Of a stretch of 64,000 nt of DNA, positions 29,004 through 37,641 are shown piece by piece. The number at the start of each line of letters is the position of its first letter. Within the stretch, counting starts at the first letter, position 1. The DNA is from Streptomyces sp. ASQP_92 (GTDB lineage: Bacteria > Actinomycetota > Actinomycetes > Streptomycetales > Streptomycetaceae). Location of the stretch: positions 496,001-560,000 of the forward strand of contig NZ_JAODUA010000001.1 in NCBI RefSeq assembly GCF_025399895.1, in the 5' to 3' direction. A program made the translations under genes and the position numbers. The notes beneath the pieces were generated by a model that made no database searches, was not told where the DNA came from, and worked only from the letters and a program-made list of their open reading frames with translations.

Positions 29004-29579
29004 TCAGGCGGCGGGCACCAGCCGGACGGCCGGGGCGGTGGCCCCGGTGAGGTGCTCCACCAGGTGGGCGAACGTGTCGGTGGCCTGGTGCAGCAGGCTC
29101 TGGGTGTCGGGCTCCAGGCCGGCGAAGCCGCCCGGCCCCTTGCGGATGCCGCCCGCGTGCACGAAGAAGGACTCCGAGACCGCCCGCGGCTTCATCGACA
29201 TCAGCACCGGGCGCAGCCCGTAGTCGAGGGCCAGCACATGGGCGAGCGAGCCGCCGGTGGCCAGCGGCAGCACCACCTTGCCCTCCAGGGCGAACTGCGG
29301 CAGTACGTCCAGGAAGGACTTGAGCAGCCCCGAGTAGCCCGCCTTGTAGACGGGGGTGGCCAGCACGATGGCGTCGGCGCGCGCGAACTGCTCGGCTGCT
29401 GCGGCGAGTTGGGGATGGTGGACATCGGCCCGTAGGAGTTCGGCCGCGGGCAGGGTGCGCACGGCGAGCGTCTCCACCCGGTGCCCGCGGCCGGCGAGCC
29501 GGTCCGCCGCGAGCGTGAGTACCTGGTGGGTGCTGGAGACCGGCGAGGGACTGCCGGAGACGGCGAGGATCGTCGCCAT
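29004..29579 (-). CDS. NADPH-dependent FMN reductase (SsuE-like)
   Basis: The 191-residue flavodoxin-like protein has ILAVSGSPSPVSST (phosphate-binding loop) and ATPVYKAGYSGLLKSFLD, the SsuE/MsuE signature. Such enzymes supply reduced FMN to a partner monooxygenase. It sits 59 bp downstream of a luciferase-like monooxygenase on the same strand, which identifies the likely partner. The ATG at 29579 is preceded by AGGAGG. Confidence 0.92.
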   Translation of the reverse strand: MATILAVSGSPSPVSSTHQVLTLAADRLAGRGHRVETLAVRTLPAAELLRADVHHPQLAAAAEQFARADAIVLATPVYKAGYSGLLKSFLDVLPQFALEGKVVLPLATGGSLAHVLALDYGLRPVLMSMKPRAVSESFFVHAGGIRKGPGGFAGLEPDTQSLLHQATDTFAHLVEHLTGATAPAVRLVPAA

Positions 29580-29638
29580 GGACAACCTCCTGATCGAGGA
29601 TGGGGACAGACGCTGGGGGGCGGCACGCCGCCCGGGGG

Positions 29639-30781
29639 TCAGGCGGCCAGGACCGGCTCGGCGGCCCTCGCTGCCTCGCGGCGTACCGCGGCGACGCGCT
29701 CCAGGGAGGCGAGCACCAGCTGCGGGTCGGCGACGAAGTCCACCAGGCAGGCGATCTCGTCGACGCCGGCCGCGCGCACCCGGCGGGCGGTCTCGGTGCA
29801 CTCCTCGACCGAACCGATCAGCGAGTTTCCGGAGAGATAACGGTTGACGCCGAGCTCTGCGAGCTTGCGCTGGGCCTTCACGGCGGACAGCACCTCGCGG
29901 CCCTGCTTGTTGCCGCTCATCCGGCCGCCGGCCTCGACCGCGAGGGCCTCCAGGTCGATGGCGGAGAGCAGATAGTCGCGCAGGGCGCCGCCGCCCACCT
30001 CGCGGGCGGTCGCCGCGTCGTCGGCGACGTAGGTGTGCATCATGACCGTGACCTTGCCTGGACCGTCCCAGCCCGCCTCGGCGCGCGCCGACCGGTACAG
30101 GGCGATCTTGTCGCCGAGCGACTCGACGTCCTGGTTCTCCAGATGGGTCAGGATGTTGCAGCCGAGCCGGCCCGCCTCGCGGAAGGTGCCCTCGCTGCGG
30201 GACGCGGTCACCCACACCGACAGGTCCTCCTGCACCGGGCGCGGGAAGACGGGCAGGGTGGTCTCGACGCCCAGCGGGTTGGGCCCGGTCCAGTGCCCGG
30301 TGCGCCAGGCGGTCCGGATGTCGGTGACATCCTTGATCATCTGCTCGCGCCGGGTCTCGTACTTCTCCGGTGCGATCACGAAGTCGTTGACGTTCCAGCC
30401 GGAGCCCACCGAGATCGCGACCCGGCCGCCCGAGATGCCGTCCACCATCGCGAAGTCCTCGACGATGCGGGCGGCCGGATGCAGCGGCGTCACGACGCTG
30501 CCGGCCCGGATCTGGATCCGGCTCGTCACCGCGGCGATGGCCGCCGAGGTCACCGCCGGGTTGGGGAAGGCACCGCCGAAGCGGTGGAAGTGCCGCTCGG
30601 GCGTCGATACGAAACCGAAGCCCAGCTCGTCGGCGCGGCGGGCCGCGTCCAGCATCAGCCGGTAGGTCTCCTCAGCCCGGTCGCCGACCGCGGCGAAGAA
30701 GAAGACACCGAAGTCCAGCGGCCGCTCACCTGCCGAGCCGTGCGCACCGTGGCTGCCGGTCTGCCGGGAATCCGCGTTCAT
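29639..30781 (-). CDS. Luciferase-like flavin monooxygenase (MupA/Atu3640-type)
   Basis: The 380-residue TIM-barrel protein of the bacterial luciferase superfamily has DFGVFFFAAVGD, FVSTPERHFHRFGG and ISGGRVAISVGSGW, the pattern of the natural-product LLM subgroup found with PKS/NRPS genes. These enzymes use FMNH2 delivered by a reductase (next gene) and often oxidise carrier-bound substrates. It is the first gene of an operon with the flavin reductase, rmlA, rmlB and the FAD hydroxylase, and is divergent from an adenylating ligase and carrier protein. I infer that it may act on the acyl group loaded on that carrier. The substrate is not known. Confidence 0.85.
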   Translation of the reverse strand: MNADSRQTGSHGAHGSAGERPLDFGVFFFAAVGDRAEETYRLMLDAARRADELGFGFVSTPERHFHRFGGAFPNPAVTSAAIAAVTSRIQIRAGSVVTPLHPAARIVEDFAMVDGISGGRVAISVGSGWNVNDFVIAPEKYETRREQMIKDVTDIRTAWRTGHWTGPNPLGVETTLPVFPRPVQEDLSVWVTASRSEGTFREAGRLGCNILTHLENQDVESLGDKIALYRSARAEAGWDGPGKVTVMMHTYVADDAATAREVGGGALRDYLLSAIDLEALAVEAGGRMSGNKQGREVLSAVKAQRKLAELGVNRYLSGNSLIGSVEECTETARRVRAAGVDEIACLVDFVADPQLVLASLERVAAVRREAARAAEPVLAA

Positions 30782-30854
30782 TTAGCGCTGCCTCCTTCCC
30801 CGTCGGACGTCGTCGCGGCGGGGTCGTCACCATGGGGGCTTGCTGCCCGGCGAC

Positions 30855-30886
30855 ACCATGGGACGCCCTCCTCGCACCGGACTTGA
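30855..30886 (-). promoter_or_regulatory. Putative SARP box for the LLM-FMN reductase-rml operon
   Basis: Reverse strand: TCAAGTC, 4 bp, GCGAGGA, 8 bp, CATGGT. The -10-like hexamer is about 75 bp upstream of the LLM start. Confidence 0.6.
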
Positions 30887-30919
30887 GTCCCGGGCAGGCC
30901 CGCGCCGCTCCAGTGCGGC

Positions 30920-30951
30920 TCAAGTGCGCTGCGAGCGGGCCCCGTTGTGAT
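30920..30951 (+). promoter_or_regulatory. Putative upstream SARP box toward the ligase gene
   Basis: Forward strand: TCAAGTG, 4 bp, GCGAGCG, 8 bp, TGTGAT, which has the -10-like hexamer form. It is 240 bp from the ligase start, separated from the proximal box by an intergenic repeat (31012-31045). Confidence 0.55.
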
Positions 30952-31011
30952 GGATTCGAGCGAGATCCGAGGAGGGCTCGACATGGGGTGCGCGGCGACA
31001 CCAGCCCGCCA

Positions 31012-31045
31012 AGGGGCGCGGGGAACTGCGCGACCAGCCACGGAC
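31012..31045. repeat. Single copy of the dispersed GC-rich element (inverted)
   Basis: The sequence contains aggggcgcggggaactgcgc, the reverse complement of the core found at 16.6, 24.5 and 58.2 kb. It lies between two SARP-like boxes. Confidence 0.7.
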
Positions 31046-31115
31046 GGACCGCAGCCGAAGACGAGCACCCGGAAGGTGCTGGGTTCCGGCTCCGCGGGCC
31101 CGTGTCCACCGCCAC

Positions 31116-31147
31116 TCGACCCGGGGTCGAGACAACCCCCCCACGCT
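31116..31147 (+). promoter_or_regulatory. Putative SARP box for the ligase-ACP-microprotein operon
   Basis: Forward strand: TCGACCC, 4 bp, TCGAGAC, 8 bp, CACGCT. This predicts a leader of about 35 nt before the ligase ATG. Confidence 0.6.
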
Positions 31148-31189
31148 CAGGGTGACCACCTTCCGTTCCGATGACCACGAGGTTGCTGG

Positions 31190-32710
31190 ATGACGACTCA
31201 GACGCTGGTTGCCGCGGACACCGGCACCGACACCGTCCACGGACTGCTCGCGGCCGCCGTGGCCGCCCGGCCCGACGCCCCCGCGGTGCGCGACGCCTCG
31301 GGCGTGTGGACCTACGCGGAACTGGACGCCTGGTCACGGGCGTACGCCGACTGGCTCACCGCCCAGGGTGTGGGACACGCGGACCGGATCCTGGTCCGCG
31401 TCGGCAACACCCGTGAATTCACCGCCCTGATGTTCGGCGCGCTGCGCCGTGGCATCGCCTTCGTGCCGGTCAACCCGGCGATGAAGCGGTTCCACCTGAA
31501 CACCGTGGTGCCGGACTGCGACCCGGTCCTCGTGATCGGCCAGGACGCCCAGGACACCGCGGTCCTACGGGAGTTGACGGACCGTCCGGTCTTCGAGCTC
31601 GACGACGTACGCCTCGGCGCCGAGGCGCTGTACGACGCGGCCCCCGGAGCCTTTGAGGCGCCCGTCGCCCCGGACGGCCTCGGTCTGCTCATCTACACCT
31701 CGGGCTCCACCTCGGCGCCCAAGGCCGTGGTCAGCACGCACGCCCCGATCGTCTTCGCCGCCCGCGCCATCCAGGCCCGGCTGGACTACCGCGAGGACGA
31801 CGTCGTCCTGGTCGCGGTGCCGGTCTCCTTCGACTACGGGCTCTACCAGATCCTGCTGTCCGTCATCGCGGGCGCCCAGGTGGTGCTCACCTCGCCGGAC
31901 CGCCATGTGCGGCTGCTGTCCACGCTGCACGAGTACGGGGTCACGGTCGTTCCGCTGGTGCCCTCGCTCGGCGAGATGCTGCTCACGCTCTCCAGGCGGG
32001 ACCGCCGCGAGGCGCCCCCGGTGCGGCTGTTCACCAACACCGGCGCGGCCCTCACCGGGCCCGTCATCGCCCAGCTGCGGGCCGCGTTCCCCGCCGCCCA
32101 GGTGTCGCCGATGTTCGGCACCACCGAGTGCAAGCGCATCACCGTGCTCGAACCGGACGGCGACATCGCGCGCCCCGGCTCGGTCGGACGCGCCCTGGAC
32201 GGCACCGAGGTGCTGATCCTGGACGACGACGGCCGGCTCCTGCCGCCCGGCACGGTCGGCGAGATCTGCGTACGCGGACCGCACATCATGACCGGCTACT
32301 GGCAGGCCCCGGAGCAGACCGCGCTGCGGTTCCGCCCCGACCCGGTGACCGGCGAGACCACCCTGCACACCGGCGACTACGGCCACCTCGACACCGACGG
32401 CCACCTCTACTTCGAGGGGCGCCGCGACGACCTGTTCAAGCGCAAGGGCGTCCGCATGGGCACCCTGGAGATCGAGACGGCCGCCCTGGACATCGAGGGC
32501 GTCACGGCCGCCGCCGCCCTGGCCCCGGCCGAGGGCCAGGACCTCACGCTGTACGCCGTCACCGAGCTCTCGGCCGACGAGGTGCTCGCGCAGCTCACCG
32601 AGCGTCTGGAGGCCGCCAAGGTCCCCGCCGCCTGCCATCTGCTCGACGCGCTTCCCCTCACCCCGAACGGCAAGACCGACAAGCAGCGCCTGCGCCGCGA
32701 ACAGAAGTGA
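31190..32710 (+). CDS. Stand-alone adenylate-forming acyl-AMP ligase
   Basis: The 506-residue ANL-superfamily enzyme has LLIYTSGSTSAPKAVVSTH (P-loop-like A3 motif, near residue 165), MFGTTEC (A5), the HTGDYGHLDTDG adenylate-binding motif and NGKTDKQ with the C-terminal catalytic Lys. It activates a carboxylic acid as an acyl-AMP. A discrete carrier protein follows 29 bp later, so the likely job is loading that carrier rather than making a CoA ester. The substrate cannot be read; the enzyme is distinct from the cluster's second ligase at 53,980-55,503. Confidence 0.88.
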   Translation: MTTQTLVAADTGTDTVHGLLAAAVAARPDAPAVRDASGVWTYAELDAWSRAYADWLTAQGVGHADRILVRVGNTREFTALMFGALRRGIAFVPVNPAMKRFHLNTVVPDCDPVLVIGQDAQDTAVLRELTDRPVFELDDVRLGAEALYDAAPGAFEAPVAPDGLGLLIYTSGSTSAPKAVVSTHAPIVFAARAIQARLDYREDDVVLVAVPVSFDYGLYQILLSVIAGAQVVLTSPDRHVRLLSTLHEYGVTVVPLVPSLGEMLLTLSRRDRREAPPVRLFTNTGAALTGPVIAQLRAAFPAAQVSPMFGTTECKRITVLEPDGDIARPGSVGRALDGTEVLILDDDGRLLPPGTVGEICVRGPHIMTGYWQAPEQTALRFRPDPVTGETTLHTGDYGHLDTDGHLYFEGRRDDLFKRKGVRMGTLEIETAALDIEGVTAAAALAPAEGQDLTLYAVTELSADEVLAQLTERLEAAKVPAACHLLDALPLTPNGKTDKQRLRREQK

Positions 32711-32739
32711 CTGAAGTCACCCCGTAAGGAGATTGAGCC

Positions 32740-32991
32740 ATGACCACCACTGACGTCTCGTGGGACGCCGGCTTCGAGCAGCTGCTGACCTCGGTCCTGC
32801 CGCGTGTCACGGGCCCGCTGGACCCCGCCCTCGACCTCAAGGCCGTCGGCCTCGACTCGATGGCCACGATCGAACTTCTGGTCCGCCTGGAGGACCAGTA
32901 CGACGTGGAGATTCCCGAGGACAAGCTCACGTCCGCGACCTTCGCGTCGCCGGGTGCGCTGTGGGCGGTCCTCGCCGCCCAGCGCGCCTGA
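32740..32991 (+). CDS. Discrete acyl/peptidyl carrier protein
   Basis: The 83-residue carrier has the phosphopantetheine site GLDSMATIELL (Ser near residue 40). The ATG is preceded by AAGGAG. It is separate from the polyketide ACP at 58.6 kb and directly follows the adenylating ligase, which marks it as that enzyme's partner. The likely downstream users are the luciferase-like monooxygenase and an acyltransferase (KAS III-like or the condensation domain). Confidence 0.92.
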   Translation: MTTTDVSWDAGFEQLLTSVLPRVTGPLDPALDLKAVGLDSMATIELLVRLEDQYDVEIPEDKLTSATFASPGALWAVLAAQRA

Positions 32992-33055
32992 CCCGACCCC
33001 CGGTTTCCGCCGCACCATCCAACCCCCCACCCCTTAACGTCCGTTGGAGGACACC

Positions 33056-33148
33056 ATGAGCCACCTCATCATCGGTCTCGCCGTCACCGTCGTCGTCTGC
33101 CTCGTCATCAAGTTCGGCGGGGACGCGCTCAAGAAGCGTCGCGGCTAG
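33056..33148 (+). CDS. 30-residue single-span membrane microprotein
   Basis: ATG at 33056 with GGAGG 5 bp upstream opens a 30-codon ORF ending in TAG. The peptide starts MSHLIIGLAV, has a Val/Ile/Leu-rich span of about 16 residues, and ends KFGGDALKKRRG: one membrane helix with a strongly basic, presumably cytosolic, tail. The good ribosome site, the position 64 bp after the carrier protein on the same strand and the amphipathic layout argue for a real gene. I do not recognise the family. It could anchor the ligase/carrier system to the membrane or assist a transporter; both are speculation. Confidence 0.65.
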   Translation: MSHLIIGLAVTVVVCLVIKFGGDALKKRRG

Positions 33149-33230
33149 TCCGTACGCCTGCGGGACCCGGAGGGGTCCGCCGTGCCTCATGGCCGGCGGG
33201 CCCCTTCCGCATGCGCCCGCGGCTCCGCCC

Positions 33231-33545
33231 GCCCGTGCACCGGGGTTGGTTGGTTCGGGCCTTCCTGGGGCTCCGCCCCAGACCCCGAGGCACCTCGCCC
33301 ACCCACCCGCCCGTGCATCGGGGTTGGATGGTTCGGGCCTTCCTGGGGCTCCGCCCCAGACCCCGGGCACCTTTGCCCACCCGCCCGCCCGTGACGGGGG
33401 TTGGATGGTTCGGGCCTTCCTGGGGCTCCGCCCCAGACCCCGTATCGCGCCTGAACGGCGCTCGTCCTCAATCGCCGGACGGGCTGAGGGTGCTGGCCGG
33501 CACCGAGTAGTTCAGGGGCGCGGGGAACTGCGCGAGAAGCGACCA
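33231..33545. repeat. 78-bp tandem repeat (three copies) plus dispersed element
   Basis: The start gcccgtg(c/a) recurs at 33231, 33309 and 33387 (period 78). Each unit carries a ttcctggggctccgcccc hairpin core. It is followed by an inverted copy (to about 33545) of the element seen at 24.8 and 58.4 kb. No plausible gene lies in the gap 33149-33648; the long frames here are artefacts of the repeat. Confidence 0.8.
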
Positions 33546-33648
33546 CGGTCCGCAGGGTCGGGAGGGGTTGAGGGTTCGACGGGGCCGGGCCGGGCGTGCT
33601 GGAGGGCCCCCGCCGGGGTGGCGAGGGCCCTGGGGGCGAGGGGGGGGG

Positions 33649-34815
33649 TCAGGCCGTGGCCAGGCGCTCCAGGTCCTCCACCACCCGCGCCGGACTCGGC
33701 ATCTCCACCATGTCCGCCCGCAACTCCTGCGCGCACTTCAGATAGCGCGCATCGTCAAGCACGTCCCGGATCGCCTCGCGGACCTGGGCGGGGTCGTTCT
33801 GGGGGGCCGCCTCGCCGAGGACCCGGGCCGCGCCGGCCGCGGCGAGCAGTTCGGCCGAGGCGAACTGGTCGACGATCTGGGGCAGCACCACCTGGGGGAG
33901 ACCGAACGAGCACGACGTGAGGGTCGTGTTCGCGCCGCCGTGGTGGATGACGGCGTCACAGTCCCGCAGGAAGAGGTTGAGCGGGACCGGCTCGACGACC
34001 CGGACGTTGTCCGGCACCGCGCCGAAGCCGGCGTGGAAGGCGGCGTCCGCCGTCACCACCGCCTCGACGTTCTCCAGGCCCTCGAACGCCGCGATGATCG
34101 AGCGGTACAGGCCGGTGCCGTTGAGGACGAGGGTCTGGCGGCCCAGGCACACCACGACGCGGCGCACCCCGTCGGCGGCCGGCTGGTGCAGCCAGTCGGG
34201 CACGGTGCCGGTGCCGTTGAACGGGACGTAGCCGATCGGCGCGCCCGGCGCCGCGCTCGGGTGGCGCAGCGCGGGCGGGCACGGGTCGAGGAGCAGGGTC
34301 GGGTCGGGCAGCCCGTCCAGGCCGAGCCGCTCGGCGGTCCCGTACAGGAAGTTGCGGGCCGAGGCGCGCGAGGGGCCGCTCAGCGGGTCGACGCCCCAGC
34401 GGTGCTGCACCGAGGGGATGCCGAGGGCGCCCGCGACGAGCTGGCCCGCCAGCTCCATCTGCTCCGAGATGATCAGGTCGGGCCCCCAGTCGCGGGCGAA
34501 CTCCAGGTAGGAGCTCACCAGATAGCGGGCGTGGGTTTCCCAGAGTTTGGTCGTGCCCGCCATCTTCTCCGGCGGGGTCGGTCCCATCAGCTCCAACGGG
34601 CGTACGCCGTCCGGGAGATGGCGCTGGAGGACGTCCAGGCCGTGGAAGCGGTCGCCGATGTCGACGGCCGAGATCCCGGCGGCGCGGGCCGCGTCGGTGA
34701 CGTCAGGCTGCGCGGCGACCGTCACCTCGTGACCCGCTCCCCTCAGCGCCCAGGCCAGCGGCACCATGGGGGTGAAGTGGGTGGGGAAGGGGGTGCTCAG
34801 CATCAGTACGCGCAT
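33649..34815 (-). CDS. Glycosyltransferase 1 (GT-B, UGT-like)
   Basis: The 388-residue GT-B enzyme of the antibiotic macrolide/UrdGT2-type family has MRVLMLSTPFPTHFTPMVPLAWAL at its N-terminus (acceptor domain, catalytic-type His) and AVIHHGGANTTLTSCSFG near residue 300 (donor diphosphate site). It transfers an NDP-deoxysugar to the aglycone or a growing chain. It is the last gene of the GT4-NRPS-GT3-GT2-MFS-GT1 operon. Its start has GAGGAGG 8 bp upstream but lies inside the 3' end of the MFS gene. Its N-terminus closely resembles GT3, suggesting duplication. Confidence 0.92.
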   Translation of the reverse strand: MRVLMLSTPFPTHFTPMVPLAWALRGAGHEVTVAAQPDVTDAARAAGISAVDIGDRFHGLDVLQRHLPDGVRPLELMGPTPPEKMAGTTKLWETHARYLVSSYLEFARDWGPDLIISEQMELAGQLVAGALGIPSVQHRWGVDPLSGPSRASARNFLYGTAERLGLDGLPDPTLLLDPCPPALRHPSAAPGAPIGYVPFNGTGTVPDWLHQPAADGVRRVVVCLGRQTLVLNGTGLYRSIIAAFEGLENVEAVVTADAAFHAGFGAVPDNVRVVEPVPLNLFLRDCDAVIHHGGANTTLTSCSFGLPQVVLPQIVDQFASAELLAAAGAARVLGEAAPQNDPAQVREAIRDVLDDARYLKCAQELRADMVEMPSPARVVEDLERLATA

Positions 34816-36475
34816 CGTCGTCGTCCTCCTCGGACGCTCGGGGGGCCTCGTCGGCCGGTTCGGGGGTGGCGTGGGCGGGGGCGGCGGGCTGCTCGGCCGG
34901 GGTCTCGGCCGCCGCGGCCAGGGCGTTCACGTCGACGTCCTTCATGACCAGGGCGGTCACCAGGGCGATCGAGAGGAGTCCGGCGGCCGTCAGGAGCAGC
35001 GTGGACGTGGCGTGGGCGAACGCGTCCGTGACCAGGTGACGGTGGACCGCGTCGAGTCCGGTGAGCTGGGCCGCGGCGGTGTCCGGGTCCTTGATGCCCG
35101 AGGCTCCCGCGGCCGAGGCGAAGCGGGCGCTGAGCACCGCCCCGAGCACGGTGCCGCCGATGGTGGTGCCCAGCATGGTGGCGAACCGCGAGGTGGTGGT
35201 GACCACGCCCAACTGGTCGGCGGAGGCCGCCGATTGGGTCATGAACAGGGCGATCGAGGTGACGCCGCCCAGGCCCACGCCGAGCAGCAGGAGCAGGACG
35301 TCGAGTTGCCAGACGGGCGCGTCGGTCACGGTGAGGCCGAGCCCGGCCACCGAGGCGGTCGCCGTCGCCGTCGTCGCCACCAGGACCGACTTGCACTTGC
35401 CGGTACGCGCGATGAGCTTGCCCCAGCCGAGGAAGACCAGGACCACGCCGACGGCCAGCGGGATCAGATGCAGGCCCACGGCGTCGAGGGACACACCCCG
35501 CACGATGTTCAGGTAGTTGATGAAGAACACCGGCAGGGACAGCAGGGCGAAGCCGCCCACGAACTGGAGGATCGCGGCGGGCCGGAACACCTTGTCCTTG
35601 AACAGGGTGAGCGGCATCAGCGGGTCGGCCGCCTTCAGCTGCCGGGTCACGAAGCCGCCGGCCATCAGCACGCCGCCGTAGAAGTAGGGCAGCACCGACC
35701 CGGAGAACGAGTGGGTCTCGCCGTACTCCTTGACCCCGAGCAGCAGGGCGCAGGTGGCGGCCGCGATGAGCACCGAGCCGAGGATGTCGACCTTCTGCCG
35801 GGTGCCCTTCACCGGAAGGCGCAGCGCCCAGGCCACGCCGATGAGCGCGAGTCCGGCGACCGGCACGTTGAACAGGAAGATCCAGCGCCAGGAGAGGTTC
35901 TCGCTGAGGGGGCCGCCGATCATCGGCCCGGCGATGATGCCGGCCGCGATGAGCGCGCCGCCCGCGTTGGAGCGTCCGGCCCGCGACTTGGGCGGGTACA
36001 GGGTGGCGATGACGATCAGGGTCATGCTCATCAGGCCGCCGCCGCCGAGCCCCTGGACCGCGCGGAAGACGATGAGCTGGGTGAGGGAGCCGGCGGTCGC
36101 GCAGAGCGCGGAACCGGCGAGGAAGGTGGCGAGCGCGGCCAGGTAGACCCGGCGCGGCCCGTAGCTGTCGCTGAGCCTGCCGTACAGCGGCTGCGCGGCC
36201 GTCGCGGCCAGCAGATACGCGGTGATCAGCCAGGGGAAGCGGTCGATGCCGTGCGCGGGGTCGAGGTCGCGCACGATGGGCAGCACGGCCGAGGAGATGA
36301 TCGAGCCGTCGAGCAGGGCCAGCGTCATGATGGCCATGGCGCAGGCGATGAACACCAGGACCTTGACGTCGCTCATGCCGTACGGGTTGGGCTTCTTCTC
36401 CTTGGCCTCCTTCTGGGCGGCCGGCTTCTCCGTCGCCGTGCCGCTGGCGGCTCCGGCGGTCACGTCGGTGCTCAC
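34703..36475 (-). CDS. MFS exporter, DHA2 (14-TM) family
   Basis: The 590-residue protein has about 14 hydrophobic helices between residues 40 and 540. It has the DHA2 motifs LLDGSIISSAVLPIV in TM1, LYGRLSDSYGPRR after TM2 and GPMIGGPLSENLSWRWIFLFNVP in TM5 (antiporter motif C). It probably exports the glycoside and gives self-resistance. The GTG start overlaps the GT2 stop (GTGA). The C-terminus is a long acidic tail (EEDDDD) that runs 113 bp into GT1. Confidence 0.92.
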   Translation of the reverse strand: MSTDVTAGAASGTATEKPAAQKEAKEKKPNPYGMSDVKVLVFIACAMAIMTLALLDGSIISSAVLPIVRDLDPAHGIDRFPWLITAYLLAATAAQPLYGRLSDSYGPRRVYLAALATFLAGSALCATAGSLTQLIVFRAVQGLGGGGLMSMTLIVIATLYPPKSRAGRSNAGGALIAAGIIAGPMIGGPLSENLSWRWIFLFNVPVAGLALIGVAWALRLPVKGTRQKVDILGSVLIAAATCALLLGVKEYGETHSFSGSVLPYFYGGVLMAGGFVTRQLKAADPLMPLTLFKDKVFRPAAILQFVGGFALLSLPVFFINYLNIVRGVSLDAVGLHLIPLAVGVVLVFLGWGKLIARTGKCKSVLVATTATATASVAGLGLTVTDAPVWQLDVLLLLLGVGLGGVTSIALFMTQSAASADQLGVVTTTSRFATMLGTTIGGTVLGAVLSARFASAAGASGIKDPDTAAAQLTGLDAVHRHLVTDAFAHATSTLLLTAAGLLSIALVTALVMKDVDVNALAAAAETPAEQPAAPAHATPEPADEAPRASEEDDDDARTDAEHPLPHPLHPHGAAGLGAEGSGSRGDGRRAA

Positions 36476-37641
36476 GCGAGTACCTCCTGGCGTGTCGTCA
36501 ACTGTTCGAGCAGGGGGACCGTGTCGGCCGGGGTCGGCATGGCCTCGACCTCCGTCCGCAGGCGCAGCGCGCCCTCGCGGAAGCCGGATTCGGTCAGCAA
36601 CGCGTGGACGGTGTCGGCGAGTTGGGCGTCGTCGTTCTGGAGCTCGGCGGTGTCCAGGCTGACGCCGGCGCCCGCCGCGGCCACCCGGTCGCCCGCGACG
36701 AACGTCTCGTCGAGCTGGGGGAGGACCAGCTGGGGGACGCCGAACGCGGCCGCGGCCAGCGTGGAGCCGGGCCCGCCGTGGTGGACGACGAGGTCGGCGT
36801 CCTTGAAGAGCAGGCCCGGCTCGGTCCGGTCGGTGTACGTCATGCCCTCGGGCAGTTCGCCGATCGCGGCGCGGTGCCGGGGCGCCGCCGAGACGACCGC
36901 CTCCACACCGCCCGCCGCGGCCAGCGCGTCCAGGACGCGGCGCAGCAAGGGGGCGCCGTCGAGGTCCAGGGTGTAGCCGCCGAGGGCCACCGCGACCCGG
37001 CGCCCGGGAACTGCCGTGTAGGTCCAGGGCGTGCCGTCGCCGGTGTGCGGCACGGGGCGGATCGGGCGGGCCGGCGGTGCGTCGGTGCTCGCGAGGGAGG
37101 GCGGCGCCGGGTCGAGCGTCAGATCGGGTTCGGGTACGGAGTCCAGGCCGAGCCGCTCGCACAGCGGGCCCAGCCACATCCGGGTCTGGCCGAGCATGAA
37201 GGTGCTGGTGGGTGCGGTGCCCCAGCGGTGCCAGACGCTCGGGACGCCCAGCGCCTTGGCGATGACGGGGCCCGCGAACTCCATGTGGTCGCCGAGCACC
37301 AGGTCCGGCCGCCACTCACGGGCCAGCTCCAGGTAGTCGTACAGGAAGTAGGGGGCGTGGTTGCGCCACATCTGGGCGGCGCCGTCGATCTGCGGGGCCG
37401 GCGGGCGGCCCACCACCTCGATGGGGCGCAGGCCCTTCCGCCGCCGGCCCCGGCGCAGGTCCTGGTAGTGGAAGGCCTCGCCGAACGTGGCGGTCGCCAG
37501 GCCCGCCGCCTCGGCGGGCCCGGTCACATCGGGCTGCCCGGCCACGAGCACGTCGTGGCCCGCGTCGGTGAGCGCCCGCACCAGGGGCAGCATGGGCAGG
37601 AAGTGCGTGTCGACGGGGGTGGCGATGATCAGTACGCGCAT
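36472..37641 (-). CDS. Glycosyltransferase 2 (GT-B, UGT-like)
   Basis: The 389-residue GT-B glycosyltransferase starts MRVLIIATPVDTHFLPMLPL and has LVVHHGGPGSTLAAAAFGVPQLVLPQ in the donor-binding half. It overlaps GT3 by 13 bp and the MFS gene by 4 bp, so it is translated in a coupled array. The sugar and acceptor are not predictable from sequence alone. Confidence 0.92.
   Translation of the reverse strand: MRVLIIATPVDTHFLPMLPLVRALTDAGHDVLVAGQPDVTGPAEAAGLATATFGEAFHYQDLRRGRRRKGLRPIEVVGRPPAPQIDGAAQMWRNHAPYFLYDYLELAREWRPDLVLGDHMEFAGPVIAKALGVPSVWHRWGTAPTSTFMLGQTRMWLGPLCERLGLDSVPEPDLTLDPAPPSLASTDAPPARPIRPVPHTGDGTPWTYTAVPGRRVAVALGGYTLDLDGAPLLRRVLDALAAAGGVEAVVSAAPRHRAAIGELPEGMTYTDRTEPGLLFKDADLVVHHGGPGSTLAAAAFGVPQLVLPQLDETFVAGDRVAAAGAGVSLDTAELQNDDAQLADTVHALLTESGFREGALRLRTEVEAMPTPADTVPLLEQLTTRQEVLA

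Noticed and set aside
30947..31174. 75-codon ORF between the SARP-like boxes
   Set aside because: It spans the dispersed repeat and the proximal promoter, has biased composition and no ribosome site.
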